The notes under the pieces: generated by a model
The model's input: the letters and a program-made list of their open reading frames with translations, nothing else
The model's database searches: none
Told to the model about the DNA's origin: nothing
Part shown: in pieces, positions 18,732-28,800 of the stretch
Numbering within the stretch: the stretch's first letter is position 1
Layout of the letters: each line of letters opens with the position of its first letter
Position numbers and translations under genes: made by a program
Origin: Paenibacillus odorifer
GTDB taxonomy: Bacteria; Bacillota; Bacilli; Paenibacillales; Paenibacillaceae
Assembly: GCF_000758725.1 (NCBI RefSeq)
Contig: NZ_CP009428.1
Location: 1,984,001 to 2,048,000, forward strand
Length of the DNA stretch: 64,000 nucleotides
Reading direction: 5' to 3'

Positions 18732-18867
18732 CTCCCTTTAAGTTCATACTATCAGGCTGCATTTGCAAAATCCTGTTATTCCGTGCTCTCTAATGACAGG
18801 TAGCAGGCAGAAGGATAATCTCATAAAAAATCATCCTAAATAGTATAACTCAGGAAGATAGACAAAG

Positions 18868-20550
18868 TTAGTCTTTCAATCGATACACTCTTGCTTCATA
18901 AGGTCGTAATAATTCCCGTGTGGGTGCATCATCAGGGTAATTTCCAATAATAAGTTCCGTAGCCTTACTTAGCTCTGCGGAAAGATCAACAGTCTGTGGA
19001 ACCTCATTGAAATTGAGCAGCACCAGCCACTTCTCGTCATCCAGAGTACGCGTATAGGCATATATGTCCTCATGCTCTGGCAAAAGTAGCTTGTATTCGC
19101 CATAAGCCATGATCGGATTTTTTTTGCGCAAAGCAAGCAGCCTTTGGTAATAATAAAAGATAGAATCCGAATCAGCCAGCGCCTGCTCCACGTTAATTTC
19201 CTTGTAGTTCGGATTAACTTTGAGCCACGGCTCCCCTTCAGTAAAGCCGGCATTCGCAGAATCATCCCATTGCATCGGAGTGCGCGCATTATCACGGCCT
19301 TTGATATGAATAGCGTTTAGAACGCTGCTAGGATCAGCGCCGCCTTCGGTAACCTTTTCGCGATACATATTGAGGATTTCTATGTCTTTATAATGTTCAA
19401 TGGCTGTGAATTTTACATTGGTCATCCCGATTTCTTCGCCTTGATAAATATAGGGCGTCCCTTTCAGCGTGTGCAGTAAGGTAGCGAGCATTTTGGCAGA
19501 GATCACGCGATACTTACCGTCATCCCCGAATCTTGAGACCATACGTGGCTGGTCATGATTGTTAAGATAAAGACTATTCCAACCCTTATCCGCCAGACCC
19601 ACTTGCCATTTATGAAGAATATCGCGCAGCTTCGACAACGTCCACGGGGCTACGTCCCATTTGCCGTCAGGACCCGAGTCCACATCCATATGCTCGAACT
19701 GGAACACCATTTGCAGCTCTTTGCGTTCCTCGTCCGTGTAAAGGATGGCATCTTCAACTGTAGCGCCAGGAGTTTCGCCGACAGTCATAATGTTATAGTT
19801 GGATAACACTTTGTCATTCATTTCATGTAAAAACTCATGAACACGTGGTCCATTCATATAATATTCGCCACCCCAGGCAAGTTCCCCGGGAGCGAGGCCG
19901 TCTCTATGGGAGGAAGGGAGACCTTCCACTTTGGAAATCATATTGATTACATCCATTCGTAGACCATCCACACCCTTGTCGAGCCAGAAGGTGATCATCT
20001 TGTATAACTCCTCACGCAGCTGCGGATTCTCCCAGTTGAGATCCGGTTGCTTGCGCGAAAACAGATGCAGATAGTATTCACCAGTAGTTTCATCCAGTTC
20101 CCAAGCCGGGCCGCTGAATACAGAACTCCAATTGTTGGGGCGCTCACCATCTGGTCCACCCGGACGCCAAATGTAGTAATCACGATATGGATTATCTTTT
20201 GAAGAACGGGATTCTACGAACCAAGGATGCTCATCTGAGGAATGATTGATTACAAGGTCCATCATCAGTTTTATGCCACGGGCGTGCAATCCAGTCAGTA
20301 ATTCTTCCCAATCCTGCAATGTGCCGAACTCATCCATAATATCTTGATAATCGCTGATGTCATAACCGTTATCGTCATTTGGCGATTTATAGACAGGTGA
20401 CAGCCAAACTACGTCGACACCTAGCTTTTGCAAATAATCCAGACGTGAAATGATTCCTTGCAGATCTCCAATCCCGTCACCATTGCTATCTTGAAAGCTG
20501 CGGGGATAGATTTGGTAGACAACGGCTTCTTTCCAAAAGGTTCTGTTCAT
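18868..20550 (-). CDS. malL: Oligo-1,6-glucosidase / alpha-glucosidase (GH13)
   Basis: 560 residues, the usual length for MalL. It begins WWKEAVVYQIYPRSF-like (here FWKEAVVYQIYPRSF) and shows GH13 conserved regions: LMMDLVINHSS, GLRMDV with nucleophile D200, VGETPG with acid/base E259, and NNHDQPR with D333. A calcium-site type DSNGDGIGDLQG segment is near residue 20. It hydrolyses terminal alpha-1,6 and alpha-1,4 links in short isomalto- and maltodextrins in the cytoplasm. ATG with AGGAGTG upstream. It lies after a terminator that ends the maltose phosphorylase gene, so partly separate transcription is likely. Confidence 0.93.
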   Translation of the reverse strand: MNRTFWKEAVVYQIYPRSFQDSNGDGIGDLQGIISRLDYLQKLGVDVVWLSPVYKSPNDDNGYDISDYQDIMDEFGTLQDWEELLTGLHARGIKLMMDLVINHSSDEHPWFVESRSSKDNPYRDYYIWRPGGPDGERPNNWSSVFSGPAWELDETTGEYYLHLFSRKQPDLNWENPQLREELYKMITFWLDKGVDGLRMDVINMISKVEGLPSSHRDGLAPGELAWGGEYYMNGPRVHEFLHEMNDKVLSNYNIMTVGETPGATVEDAILYTDEERKELQMVFQFEHMDVDSGPDGKWDVAPWTLSKLRDILHKWQVGLADKGWNSLYLNNHDQPRMVSRFGDDGKYRVISAKMLATLLHTLKGTPYIYQGEEIGMTNVKFTAIEHYKDIEILNMYREKVTEGGADPSSVLNAIHIKGRDNARTPMQWDDSANAGFTEGEPWLKVNPNYKEINVEQALADSDSIFYYYQRLLALRKKNPIMAYGEYKLLLPEHEDIYAYTRTLDDEKWLVLLNFNEVPQTVDLSAELSKATELIIGNYPDDAPTRELLRPYEARVYRLKD

Positions 20551-20589
20551 TCATAATCACTCCTTTTATAAGTTAGCTTCCTAAAAAAT

Positions 20590-20630
20590 AAAGAGACCCC
20601 AAAAGCTTTAAGCTTCAAGGGTCTCTTGGG
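20590..20630 (-). terminator. Terminator after maltose phosphorylase gene
   Basis: AAGAGACCC pairs with GGGTCTCTT, with an inner AAGCTTTAAGCTT self-complementary loop, followed on the minus strand by TATTTTTTA. It sits between the GH65 stop and malL, so malL probably needs read-through or its own promoter. Confidence 0.8.
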
Positions 20631-20638
20631 TGTAAGTT

Positions 20639-22957
20639 TTATACTGTGACGGAATTGCTATCAGCAGTGATGCTGCTTAGTCCGTTTACGGTATATTCTT
20701 TGTCGTAGATAGTAATAGAAGCAGGGATATCAGTTTCATTCGTAACAGTAACTTGTGCATCCGTAACGCTTACTTTCAGACGGGAGCCGCGGAACATAAT
20801 TTTAAAAGAGTAAGCAGTCCAGTGACCTGGGTTAGATGGGCTCAGTGTCAGTCTGCCGTCATGTACGCGGAGTCCGCCGAAACCATGTACAATCGACATC
20901 CAAGTACCAGCCATGCTAGTGCTGTGCAACCCGTCTTCTGTATCATTGTTATAGTTATCAAGATCCAGTCTTGAAGTACGCAAGTACATTTCATAGGCCT
21001 TATCCTTATATCCCAGCTCACTGGCTAGAATGGAGTGGATACAAGGGGAAAGGGAGGACTCATGAACAGTGATCGGTTCATAAAAGTCGAAGTTGCGTTT
21101 TTTTGTATCCAGATCGTAACGGTCACCCAGGAAATATAATCCCTGCAGAACGTCTGCTTGTTTAATGAAGCAAGAACGCAGGATACGGTCCCATGACCAT
21201 TTTTGGTTAAGTGGCAGATGCTCACGTTCCAGATCTTTGACTTGAATGATCTCTTTGTCCAGGAAGCCATCTTGTTGTAAGAAGATACCCAGCTCTTCAT
21301 CCGCAGGATAATACATCTTAGCAATGATGTCTTTCCATTTTGTAGTTTCGCTCTCTTGCAGCCCTAGTTTGTCAACTAGCTCTGCATAACGAGCAGGCTC
21401 ATTCTCTTGCAAGTATGCCAGTGCTTCCATGGTGTATTCCATAGTCCACGAAGCCATACGGTTTGTATACCAGTTATTATTAACGTTATTCTCGTATTCA
21501 TTCGGGCCCGTTACGCCGAGCATTACGTATTTGTCTTTACGTGATGCGTAGTGAACACGTTCTTCCCAGAAGCGGGAGATTTCCACGAGAACCTCAAGGC
21601 CATATTGTCCCAGATAAGCTTTGTCTCCGGTGTAGTTCACATAGTTGTAAATGGCGTAGGCAATGGCACCGTTCCGGTGAATTTCTTCAAATGTAATTTC
21701 CCACTCGTTGTGGCATTCTTCACCGTTCATAGTAACCATTGGGTACAGCGCACCTTTTTTGAATCCAAGCTTACGGGCATTTTCTTTAGCTTTCTCTAAG
21801 TGCTTGTAACGGTAGATCAACAAATTGCGGGCAATGGAGGAGTCCGCCGTACTGAGATAGAAGGGAACGCAATACGCCTCTGTATCCCAGTAGGTGCTGC
21901 CGCCGTATTTTTCACCGGTAAAGCCTTTAGGCCCAATGTTCAGGCGGTCATCTTCACCATTATAGGTTTGATTGAGTTGGAAAATATTAAAGCGAATCGC
22001 TTGCTGAGCCGAAACGTCACCTTCAATAATGATGTCGCTTTCTTTCCATTTTTCTCTCCAAGCTTCAATTTGTTCAGTCAAAAGGGTTACGAACCCAGCT
22101 TCCTTAGCAGCTTGCAGAGCAGTTTGGGCGGCGTCGACCAATTGTCCCAGACCGTGATTCCGAGAAGTAACATTGGCTACATATTTATAAATGACGATTT
22201 GATTGCCCGCTTGTGCGGTTACGTCCAGTTTGCTGGCTACATATTTCTCTTGTTCGATGACTTCTGCTTCGGCAGTTACCTTTTCACCATTGACAAGGAT
22301 ATCAAAAGCCATAGCAGAGGTGACATGGAAGTCGAGTTTCTTAGTCTTTAGGGTGAGATGTCCATGATCAGGTCCCGCTTGTTTCTCAACTTCATTCCAG
22401 AATTTCTCGTCATAGTTGGAATCCTTGTTCTTCACATCACCATCAAGATAAGGAGTAATCGTAATCTTGCCTGAGAAATTGACAGGAATGATGGAATAGC
22501 GAATCGCGCCGATTTCTTGACGAGTCATGCTTACGAACCGGATACTTTCTACTTTAACTTCCTTACCATCTTCGAGTGTGGCAGTGAAGCTACGGGAGAG
22601 CGTTCCTTCTTTCATATTAAGTACCCGGCGGAATTCGGAAACGGTGCACTTTGCCAGATCAAGGGGGGTACCCTCGATTTCAATGTTAATACCGATCCAG
22701 TTCGTGCTGTTAAGTACTTTGGCAAAATATTCAGGATAGCCGTTTTTCCACCAGCCGACACGTGTTTTGTCAGGGTAGTAGACGCCAGCCATGTAGCTGC
22801 CTTGCAGGCTGTTACCGCTATATTGCTCTTCGAAATTGGCCCGGCCACCCATAAATCCGTTACCAAGACTAAATACGCTTTCAGAAATTTCTTGCGTCTG
22901 TGGATCAAAGGATTCCTCAATAATGGACCATTCATCAATTGTTAAATATTGTTTCAC
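20639..22957 (-). CDS. mdxK: GH65 maltose phosphorylase
   Basis: 772 residues, a full-length family 65 glycoside phosphorylase. The catalytic acid is E487 in VTGPNEYENNV, at the same number as reported for the Lactobacillus enzyme. Other marks are STYWDTEAYCVPF and FQLNQTYNGEDDRLNIGPKG. Maltose phosphorylase converts maltose and phosphate to glucose and beta-glucose 1-phosphate; the adjacent beta-phosphoglucomutase gene supports this. Trehalose or kojibiose phosphorylase are alternatives by family alone. GTG start with AAAGGAG 9 bases upstream. The 288-bp leader contains a long palindromic repeat. Confidence 0.92.
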   Translation of the reverse strand: MKQYLTIDEWSIIEESFDPQTQEISESVFSLGNGFMGGRANFEEQYSGNSLQGSYMAGVYYPDKTRVGWWKNGYPEYFAKVLNSTNWIGINIEIEGTPLDLAKCTVSEFRRVLNMKEGTLSRSFTATLEDGKEVKVESIRFVSMTRQEIGAIRYSIIPVNFSGKITITPYLDGDVKNKDSNYDEKFWNEVEKQAGPDHGHLTLKTKKLDFHVTSAMAFDILVNGEKVTAEAEVIEQEKYVASKLDVTAQAGNQIVIYKYVANVTSRNHGLGQLVDAAQTALQAAKEAGFVTLLTEQIEAWREKWKESDIIIEGDVSAQQAIRFNIFQLNQTYNGEDDRLNIGPKGFTGEKYGGSTYWDTEAYCVPFYLSTADSSIARNLLIYRYKHLEKAKENARKLGFKKGALYPMVTMNGEECHNEWEITFEEIHRNGAIAYAIYNYVNYTGDKAYLGQYGLEVLVEISRFWEERVHYASRKDKYVMLGVTGPNEYENNVNNNWYTNRMASWTMEYTMEALAYLQENEPARYAELVDKLGLQESETTKWKDIIAKMYYPADEELGIFLQQDGFLDKEIIQVKDLEREHLPLNQKWSWDRILRSCFIKQADVLQGLYFLGDRYDLDTKKRNFDFYEPITVHESSLSPCIHSILASELGYKDKAYEMYLRTSRLDLDNYNNDTEDGLHSTSMAGTWMSIVHGFGGLRVHDGRLTLSPSNPGHWTAYSFKIMFRGSRLKVSVTDAQVTVTNETDIPASITIYDKEYTVNGLSSITADSNSVTV

Positions 22958-23017
22958 GATAACCGCTCCTTTAAATATGTTAGGGGGATATATAAAATGA
23001 ACAAATCCCTTGTTAAA

Positions 23018-23153
23018 CTTCCGGTGATATATAAGTGACTGCGCGGAATCTTTGGACTTTCGATCACATTTTGCGGATGAAATCTGATTATAAAGGCGAA
23101 CGTTATGCTTCTATAGTTCCAAAATTCCTCTCCGTCACTTCATCACCAGAAGG
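23018..23153. repeat. Family-2 long imperfect palindrome, copy 2
   Basis: The left arm (CTTCCGGTGAT..AAGTGACTG..GGAATCTTTGGA) pairs with the right arm (TTCCAAAATTCC..CGTCACTTCATCACCAGAAGG) over about 136 bp. The core AAGGCGAACGTTATGC resembles the core at 6607-6740. It lies in the leader of the maltose phosphorylase gene. Confidence 0.65.
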
Positions 23154-23203
23154 CTAACGATTAATTATTAGTTCATTTAATCTTTGGTTGGAATGTCCAC
23201 AAC

Positions 23204-23228
23204 AACTCAAATCAGTACTATTTGAGTT
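23204..23228 (-). terminator. Hairpin after beta-phosphoglucomutase gene
   Basis: The 8-bp stem AACTCAAA/TTTGAGTT has a 9-base loop and lies 18 bp past the pgmB stop. The following bases are not a T run, so it may be an mRNA-stabilising or weak terminator structure. Confidence 0.45.
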
Positions 23229-23245
23229 AATTATGTTCAATAAAC

Positions 23246-23902
23246 TTATGCAAAAGATTCTTTGAGCAGGGACACACTCATATGAGCAAGCGATGGGACA
23301 ACAATATTCGCTGCACTCAGGGTTTCCGGCGAACCAATGCCAACACTGAACATACCGGCCCGGGTAGCGGCCTCAATTCCCGCTTCTGCATCTTCGAAGA
23401 CTACACAATGTTCAGGTGCGGCATCCAGTGCTTTGGCTCCTAATAGGAACACTTCCGGATCTGGTTTAGCAGCACTAGTGTGTGTGCCGTCGATGATTGC
23501 ATCAAAGTAAGGGGTTAATCCGGTATTATTCAAGATCGTCATAGCGTTTTTGCTGGCAGAACCGAGAGCAACTTTGATGCCATTCGCACGGCACTCTTTT
23601 AGGAAATCAAGCGCACCTGGCAGAATCTCAGAACTGTCCATTTTCGCAATATATTCGACATAACGATTATTTTTCTGTTCCGCAAGCTTAGCTTTCTCTT
23701 CTTCGTCAATCGTTAGTCCGCCGATTTCCAGCAAAATATTTAGTGAAGCCGTTCTGCTGACTCCCTTAAGGCGTTCGTTATCTTGTTCTGTGAATAGAAA
23801 CCCCAGTCCATCTGCAAGCTCTTTCCAAGCAATATAATGGTATTTTGCTGTATCGACGATTACTCCGTCCAAGTCGAACAAGCAGGCTTTAATTTCCGAC
23901 AT
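23246..23902 (-). CDS. pgmB: Beta-phosphoglucomutase
   Basis: 218 residues, HAD superfamily. The catalytic motif is CLFDLDGVIVDTAKYHYIAW (nucleophile and acid/base aspartates in DLD); the PGM cap segment KGVSRTASLNILLEIGG and the motifs LGSASKN and VVFEDAEAGIEAA follow. It converts beta-glucose 1-phosphate from maltose phosphorylase into glucose 6-phosphate. GGAGG precedes the ATG. It is transcribed in the same direction between the LacI regulator and the GH65 gene. Candidate operators lie in its leader (23965 and 24067). Confidence 0.95.
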   Translation of the reverse strand: MSEIKACLFDLDGVIVDTAKYHYIAWKELADGLGFLFTEQDNERLKGVSRTASLNILLEIGGLTIDEEEKAKLAEQKNNRYVEYIAKMDSSEILPGALDFLKECRANGIKVALGSASKNAMTILNNTGLTPYFDAIIDGTHTSAAKPDPEVFLLGAKALDAAPEHCVVFEDAEAGIEAATRAGMFSVGIGSPETLSAANIVVPSLAHMSVSLLKESFA

Positions 23903-23964
23903 TGTAGTACCTCCTAAAAGTTTTGACAGCGTCGTGATCCAGCGGATGCCGTATTAGAATCTTA

Positions 23965-23977
23965 TTAAACCGTTTAA
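23965..23977. promoter_or_regulatory. Candidate LacI-family operator upstream of pgmB
   Basis: TTAAACCGTTTAA is a perfect odd-centred inverted repeat 63 bp before the pgmB start. LacI-family sites in Firmicutes typically have such AAAC/GTTT halves. The likely ligand is the LacI protein encoded next to it; CcpA is the alternative. Confidence 0.5.
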
Positions 23978-24066
23978 ACTTTGATTAAGATGTGTAAGTT
24001 TATCCTAACCTAAGATCCTAGAAATCACCCATAAAGAACTGGATCAATAAGTATTGTATGATTTAG

Positions 24067-24080
24067 CGCAAACGTTTGTA
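24067..24080. promoter_or_regulatory. Second candidate LacI-family operator upstream of pgmB
   Basis: CGCAAACGTTTGTA contains the palindrome CAAACGTTTG with a central CG, the classic LacI/GalR core. It lies between the LacI terminator and pgmB and resembles TGCAAACGATTGCA before the amylopullulanase gene and TGCAAACGTTTTTA before mdxE. Confidence 0.55.
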
Positions 24081-24095
24081 CAGATTTTCAAAAAA

Positions 24096-24123
24096 TAAAT
24101 GAAGCGGTTAAACGCTTCACTTA
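24096..24123 (-). terminator. Terminator after LacI-family gene
   Basis: GAAGCG pairs with CGCTTC around TTTAAC, followed on the minus strand by ATTTATTTTTT. It begins right at the stop codon of the regulator. Confidence 0.65.
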
Positions 24124-24124
24124 T

Positions 24125-25171
24125 TCATTCGGTTTTATGCTTTGCCAGAGAGTGCATGGATGACTCTCTCACGATCAGACGATGGGGAATAACAAATCGG
24201 TTGGTATGACCTGAACCGTTATCCGGACTCTTGATATTTTGGATAAGTACTTGTGATGCGGTGTAGCCAAGATGATAAATTCCTATATCAATACTGCTGA
24301 TCGGAGGACTAGATAATTCAGATAATGGAATATTGTTAAAGCTTACAATGGCGAGATCGTCTGGAACCTTGTATTTCAGTTCATTCAACCCGCGCAAAAT
24401 TCCGAACGATACCATGTCATCCACCGCTACCAGCGCAGTGGGGCGATTCGGCAAATTCATGAAAAAGGACATCGCTCTATAGCCGCTATCCTGTAGAAAT
24501 TCACCTTCTACAATCCATTCATCCCGCATTTCTAAACCGCTATTCTGCAATGCTTTACGATATCCGGCGAGACGGTCACGAGAAACGATTAGATTAGGTG
24601 GTCCACTTACGAAGCCAATACGTTTATGCCCCATGGAAATGAGGTGGTTCGTAGCATCGTACGCTGCCATCACATTATCATTATCGACTGATAAAATATT
24701 CTCATATTTATCACTTCGGCCAACAAGCACGAATGGATAATCGTTGCTCTCTAGAAAATCAATAACGGCATCATCCGTACGAGAGTAAAGCAGAATAACG
24801 CCGTCAACACGGCGACCCTTCAGAAGTCGTGAAACGGCTTCCAGTTCTTCTTTCTCGTTCGCTCCGGAGCTTATTAACACATCGTAACCGGAACGGCTGG
24901 CTTGTGTAACGATCCCGCGAATTAATTCCATAAAAAATAGATTAGAGAACAGCTCTTCAGCAGGTTTAGGAAGACTGAAGCAGATGCTGTTAGTAGTTTT
25001 CGACACCAAGCTCTTAGCCATCATGTTAGGGGTATAGCCCATATCCTCCATAATAGCTTTAACTTTGCGGGAAGTTTCCAGGCTGATTCTGGGATGGTTG
25101 GACAATACCCGGGATACCGTGGAGGGAGATACTCCCGCTTTCTTGGCCACATCCTTAATGGTAACTGTCAT
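24125..25171 (-). CDS. LacI/GalR-family regulator of maltodextrin genes
   Basis: 348 residues. The N-terminal helix-turn-helix and hinge are typical (TIKDVAKKAGVSPSTVSRVL, then a hinge helix region NMMAKSLVSKTTN). A periplasmic-binding-like sugar domain follows, ending near FVIPHRLIVRESS. Its place beside pgmB and maltose phosphorylase matches the B. subtilis MdxR/MalR-type regulator of maltodextrin use; the effector is probably maltose or a maltodextrin. AAGGAGG lies 6 bases before the ATG. A GGAACCGTTTGC site 15 bp upstream of the start suggests autoregulation. Confidence 0.92.
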   Translation of the reverse strand: MTVTIKDVAKKAGVSPSTVSRVLSNHPRISLETSRKVKAIMEDMGYTPNMMAKSLVSKTTNSICFSLPKPAEELFSNLFFMELIRGIVTQASRSGYDVLISSGANEKEELEAVSRLLKGRRVDGVILLYSRTDDAVIDFLESNDYPFVLVGRSDKYENILSVDNDNVMAAYDATNHLISMGHKRIGFVSGPPNLIVSRDRLAGYRKALQNSGLEMRDEWIVEGEFLQDSGYRAMSFFMNLPNRPTALVAVDDMVSFGILRGLNELKYKVPDDLAIVSFNNIPLSELSSPPISSIDIGIYHLGYTASQVLIQNIKSPDNGSGHTNRFVIPHRLIVRESSMHSLAKHKTE

Positions 25172-25185
25172 TGAAACCTCCTTAT

Positions 25186-25197
25186 GGAACCGTTTGC
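25186..25197. promoter_or_regulatory. Candidate autoregulatory operator before LacI gene
   Basis: GGAACCGTTTGC lies immediately upstream of the ribosome site of the LacI-family gene and carries the CCGTTTGC half shared with other sites in this region. A weak match. Confidence 0.35.
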
Positions 25198-25510
25198 TTT
25201 ACACAGTAATATTAATCTAAGAGTTCTAAATTGTAAATAGATAAAGTCATTCAAAAGGGGGAAATTGCTACTTTTGGAAGGAACACAAGAAATTTCAATG
25301 TAATATTGTTGCTTTTCACCAAAAAAGTATGAATGATTCGGGAATTTTGATCTTAATATGTATAAATGCGGTCTGGATTTTGCGAAAAGAGTATTCGCTG
25401 AATGCAAACGTATGGCTTAAATGATGCAAGAACTTAGCTGAAAGGAAGGGAAGAACAAGTTTCGTTTTTATTGCGGCTTTAAATTGAGCTTTTATTTTAG
25501 AAAATACTGG

Positions 25511-25540
25511 TTGACAATACCGCAAATTCGGCATTAGTAT
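25511..25540 (+). promoter_or_regulatory. Promoter of the amylopullulanase gene
   Basis: TTGACA at 25511-25516, an 18-bp spacer and TAGTAT at 25535-25540 form a good sigma-A-type promoter. It leaves a leader of about 310 bases before the start codon, which holds a cre-like site and a LacI-type site. No other gene is seen in 25172-25857. Confidence 0.6.
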
Positions 25541-25554
25541 GTAAATCAAAATAC

Positions 25555-25568
25555 AGCAAGCGTTTTCA
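25555..25568. promoter_or_regulatory. cre-like CcpA site
   Basis: AGCAAGCGTTTTCA matches the cre consensus TGWAANCGNTNWCA at 12 of 14 positions and lies about 15 bases after the proposed promoter, where CcpA would block transcription. Carbon catabolite repression of the amylopullulanase is inferred. Confidence 0.55.
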
Positions 25569-25640
25569 TTGGGCGTTTTTAGGTTGAACCAGTTGCACTA
25601 ACGAATGGGTTTTATGGACTAGTGTTTGTGCATAGCTTTT

Positions 25641-25660
25641 TGCAAACGATTGCACTAATT
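25641..25660. promoter_or_regulatory. LacI-type site with TTGCACTAA box
   Basis: TGCAAACGATTGCA followed by CTAATT. A very similar string (CAAACCATTGCACTAAATTT) is at 36025-36044 before mdxE. TTGCACTAA also occurs at 25592 and ATGCACTAA at 35820. Shared between maltodextrin genes, so a common regulator is likely. Confidence 0.5.
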
Positions 25661-25857
25661 TCGACATGATGTATCAAGCTTTTACTTTGATAAAAGGATG
25701 GTGACAGCGTTGAATTGGCTTGACGAGCCATACATATAGACCTTCTCCAACTTTAGAAGGAATAGCATGATTTATAATCTCATAAATTGGTGGGGTTTGT
25801 GAAATCATGTATCCGCTTGCAAAAAGGGAATTCATAATTATGGGAGGTTTTGCAAAA

Positions 25858-28800
25858 ATGAAAATAACTTTATGGGGGAAGAGGGCATTTGCGATCTTTA
25901 TGATTATTGCTCTCGTGTTCTCTGGTCTTGGACTACATCCTGTTAATGTTACAGCAGCAACGACGAAGGTTGTATTGGTTGGGGATCTGCAGTCTAAATT
26001 TACATCGACAGGTGCGGAAACGCCGGGTAAGGATTGGGATGAGACATCAGTAGTTACCCAAATGACCTATTCAGATAATGGCCTATATTCTTTTACAGGC
26101 ACTCTGCCGGCAGGAGAATATAACTACAAGGTTACTCTTAATGATTTATGGGACGAGAACTATGGATTCACAAGTTACACCAATCCTCAGGGAACAAATG
26201 ATGGGGAGAATATCCATATCAAGCTGGAAACAGAGACTGCCGTAACCTTTTATTATAATGACTTAACTCATAAAATAGCTGATTCCACGTATTACACACC
26301 GATTGCTTCCGCTAAACTACCAAGATTGACAGGAAACCTGCCGGCAGAAGCACTTACCGTATTATCTGATCCTGATTTTGATGATGTTTACAGTACGGTG
26401 GCTACCCTTCCTAAGGGAGATTACACCTACCAAGTTTCTGTTCCAGGAGACGGTGAAGCCGGGGATCAATTGTATCCCGAAACTGCTAATAATCTGAGTC
26501 TTCCTTCAGATCTTCTGGTTACCTTTAAATTTAATCCACTGGATGGCAGTGTGACAGCAGAATATAAAATTCCTTCTGAACCTGTTGAGGTTACTCCTGT
26601 TCCGGCTGGACACATCCGTATTCACTACAATCGGACAGCTGGTGACTATGAAAATCAGGGATTATGGACATGGGATGATGCTCAATCCCCTTCCGCAAAT
26701 TGGCCTACAGGTGCAACTCCATTTCCTGAAGGGCAAATCGATTCTTATGGTGCTTATGTTGACGTGCCAGTGAAGGATGGAGCTAAGAAAATTTCGTTCC
26801 TTGTGGTAAACCGAGTCACTCAGGCCAAGGATGAAGGGGATAAACTCTTTGCCATTAACACGCCTGAGGCGAATGAAATTTGGATCAAGCAGGGTTCAAA
26901 TGATGTAACACCGTATGAACCAGTTACACTTGCTCCTAATACAGTGCGAATTCACTATACCAGAGCTGATACAAATCATGATCAATATGGACTGTGGCTG
27001 TGGGATGACGTCGTAGCCCCATCCGAAAATTGGCCGTCTGGAGCTACTCCTTTTGTAGCAGATCAAACAGATCGTTATGGTGCATATGTTGATGTTCCGC
27101 TTATTGAGAATGCGAAGAAAATCGGCTTTATTGTGATGAAACCTTCGAACGGTGATAAGGACGGTGACAATAAAACCTTTAGCCTGCTGGATCGATACAA
27201 TCAGCTATGGGTTAAAGAAGGAGACAACAATGTTTATGTTTCTCCGTTTGGTGAGACACCTATTGGCTTAGTATCCGCAGAGGTGCTGTCGACGAGCAAA
27301 ATCCTTCTCGGCTTCACACTGACTGACGGTTTGGATCCAGCAGCCTTAAAGACAGCAATTACAGTTAAGGATAAAGAGGGTGCTGCAATCCCGATTACTG
27401 CTGTAACCCTTACAAGCAAAACTTCAATCGAAGTGGATACAGAAGCATTTGATCTGAAAAAAGTTCCGCTTAGCGTTACCTATTCAGGTAAAACGGTCTC
27501 AGCCGCAAGTGGCTGGAGAATGCTTGATGAAATGTACAACTATACAGGAGACGATCTTGGAGCTACGTATAATGCTGACAAAACAGCCACATTGAAATTA
27601 TGGGCACCTAAAGCAAGCTCGGTCGTTGTGAATCTTTACGATAAGAATGACTCTAACGTGCAAGTGGGCAGTGTTGCTTTAACGCTCGGCGAGCAAGGGG
27701 TTTGGTCAGTCCAGCTGAAGCCAGCTGATTTGACAGGCACAACGGCAACAGATGTAAGGGGCTTCTTTTATCAATACGAAGTAACGAATGACGGTGTAAC
27801 CCATAAGGTTCTTGATCCTTATGCTAAATCAATGGCGGTATTTACTGTGGATACCACAGGTGCTGCTGGTGCTGGCGTGGATACAGTGGGCAAAGCGGCT
27901 ATTGTTGATTTAAGCCAGACGAACCCAGATACCTTTGGGTATGCTGATATAAAAGGCTACGAAAAACGTGAGGACGCCATCATCTACGAAGTCCACGTGA
28001 GAGATTTTACATCGGATGTATCGATCGAGGATAGTCTGAGTGGGGAAAGATGGGGTTCTTATAGCGCTTTTGAAAAGAAACTTGATTATATTAAATCTCT
28101 TGGTGTAACGCATGTTCAGTTGCTTCCTGTGATGGCTTGGTATTACGGGGATGAGACGAAGATGGGGACTAGAGAGCCGGATTATTCCGCAAAAAACAAT
28201 GAATACAACTGGGGTTATGATCCTCACAGCTATTTTTCACCGGACGGGGCCTATTCACAGAACCCTGCCGATCCAGAAGAGCGGATTAAAGAATTAAAAG
28301 GTTTGATTGATGCCGTGCATGAAGCTGGAATGGGTGTCATTCTGGACGTAGTGTATACTCATATGGCTAAAAAAGAATTTTTAAACGACATCGTACCTAA
28401 TTACTATGCCTTCCAAGATGCAAACGGTAACTTTATCGGGGGGTTCGGCAACAATTTAGCCACCAACCATAAAATGGCTGAGAAGCTGATGGTTGATTCG
28501 GTAAAATACTGGTTTGAAGAGTACAAGATTGATGGAATGCGCTGGGATATGATGGGCGATGCGACAGCTGATGCTGTTCAGCATGCTTATGATGCCGCAG
28601 CAGCAGTGAATCCGAAGGCACTCTTTATTGGTGAAGGCTGGAGAACATTCGGCGGCGCCGCGGCTGATCCTTCTCTCGCTGGGCAAGGTGCAGATCAGGA
28701 TTGGATGGATAAAACGGATAGTGTCGGTGTTTTCTCCGATGAATTCCGTAATGAATTGAAGTCTGGTTATGGTTCCGAAGGTCAGCCTAGATTTATTACA

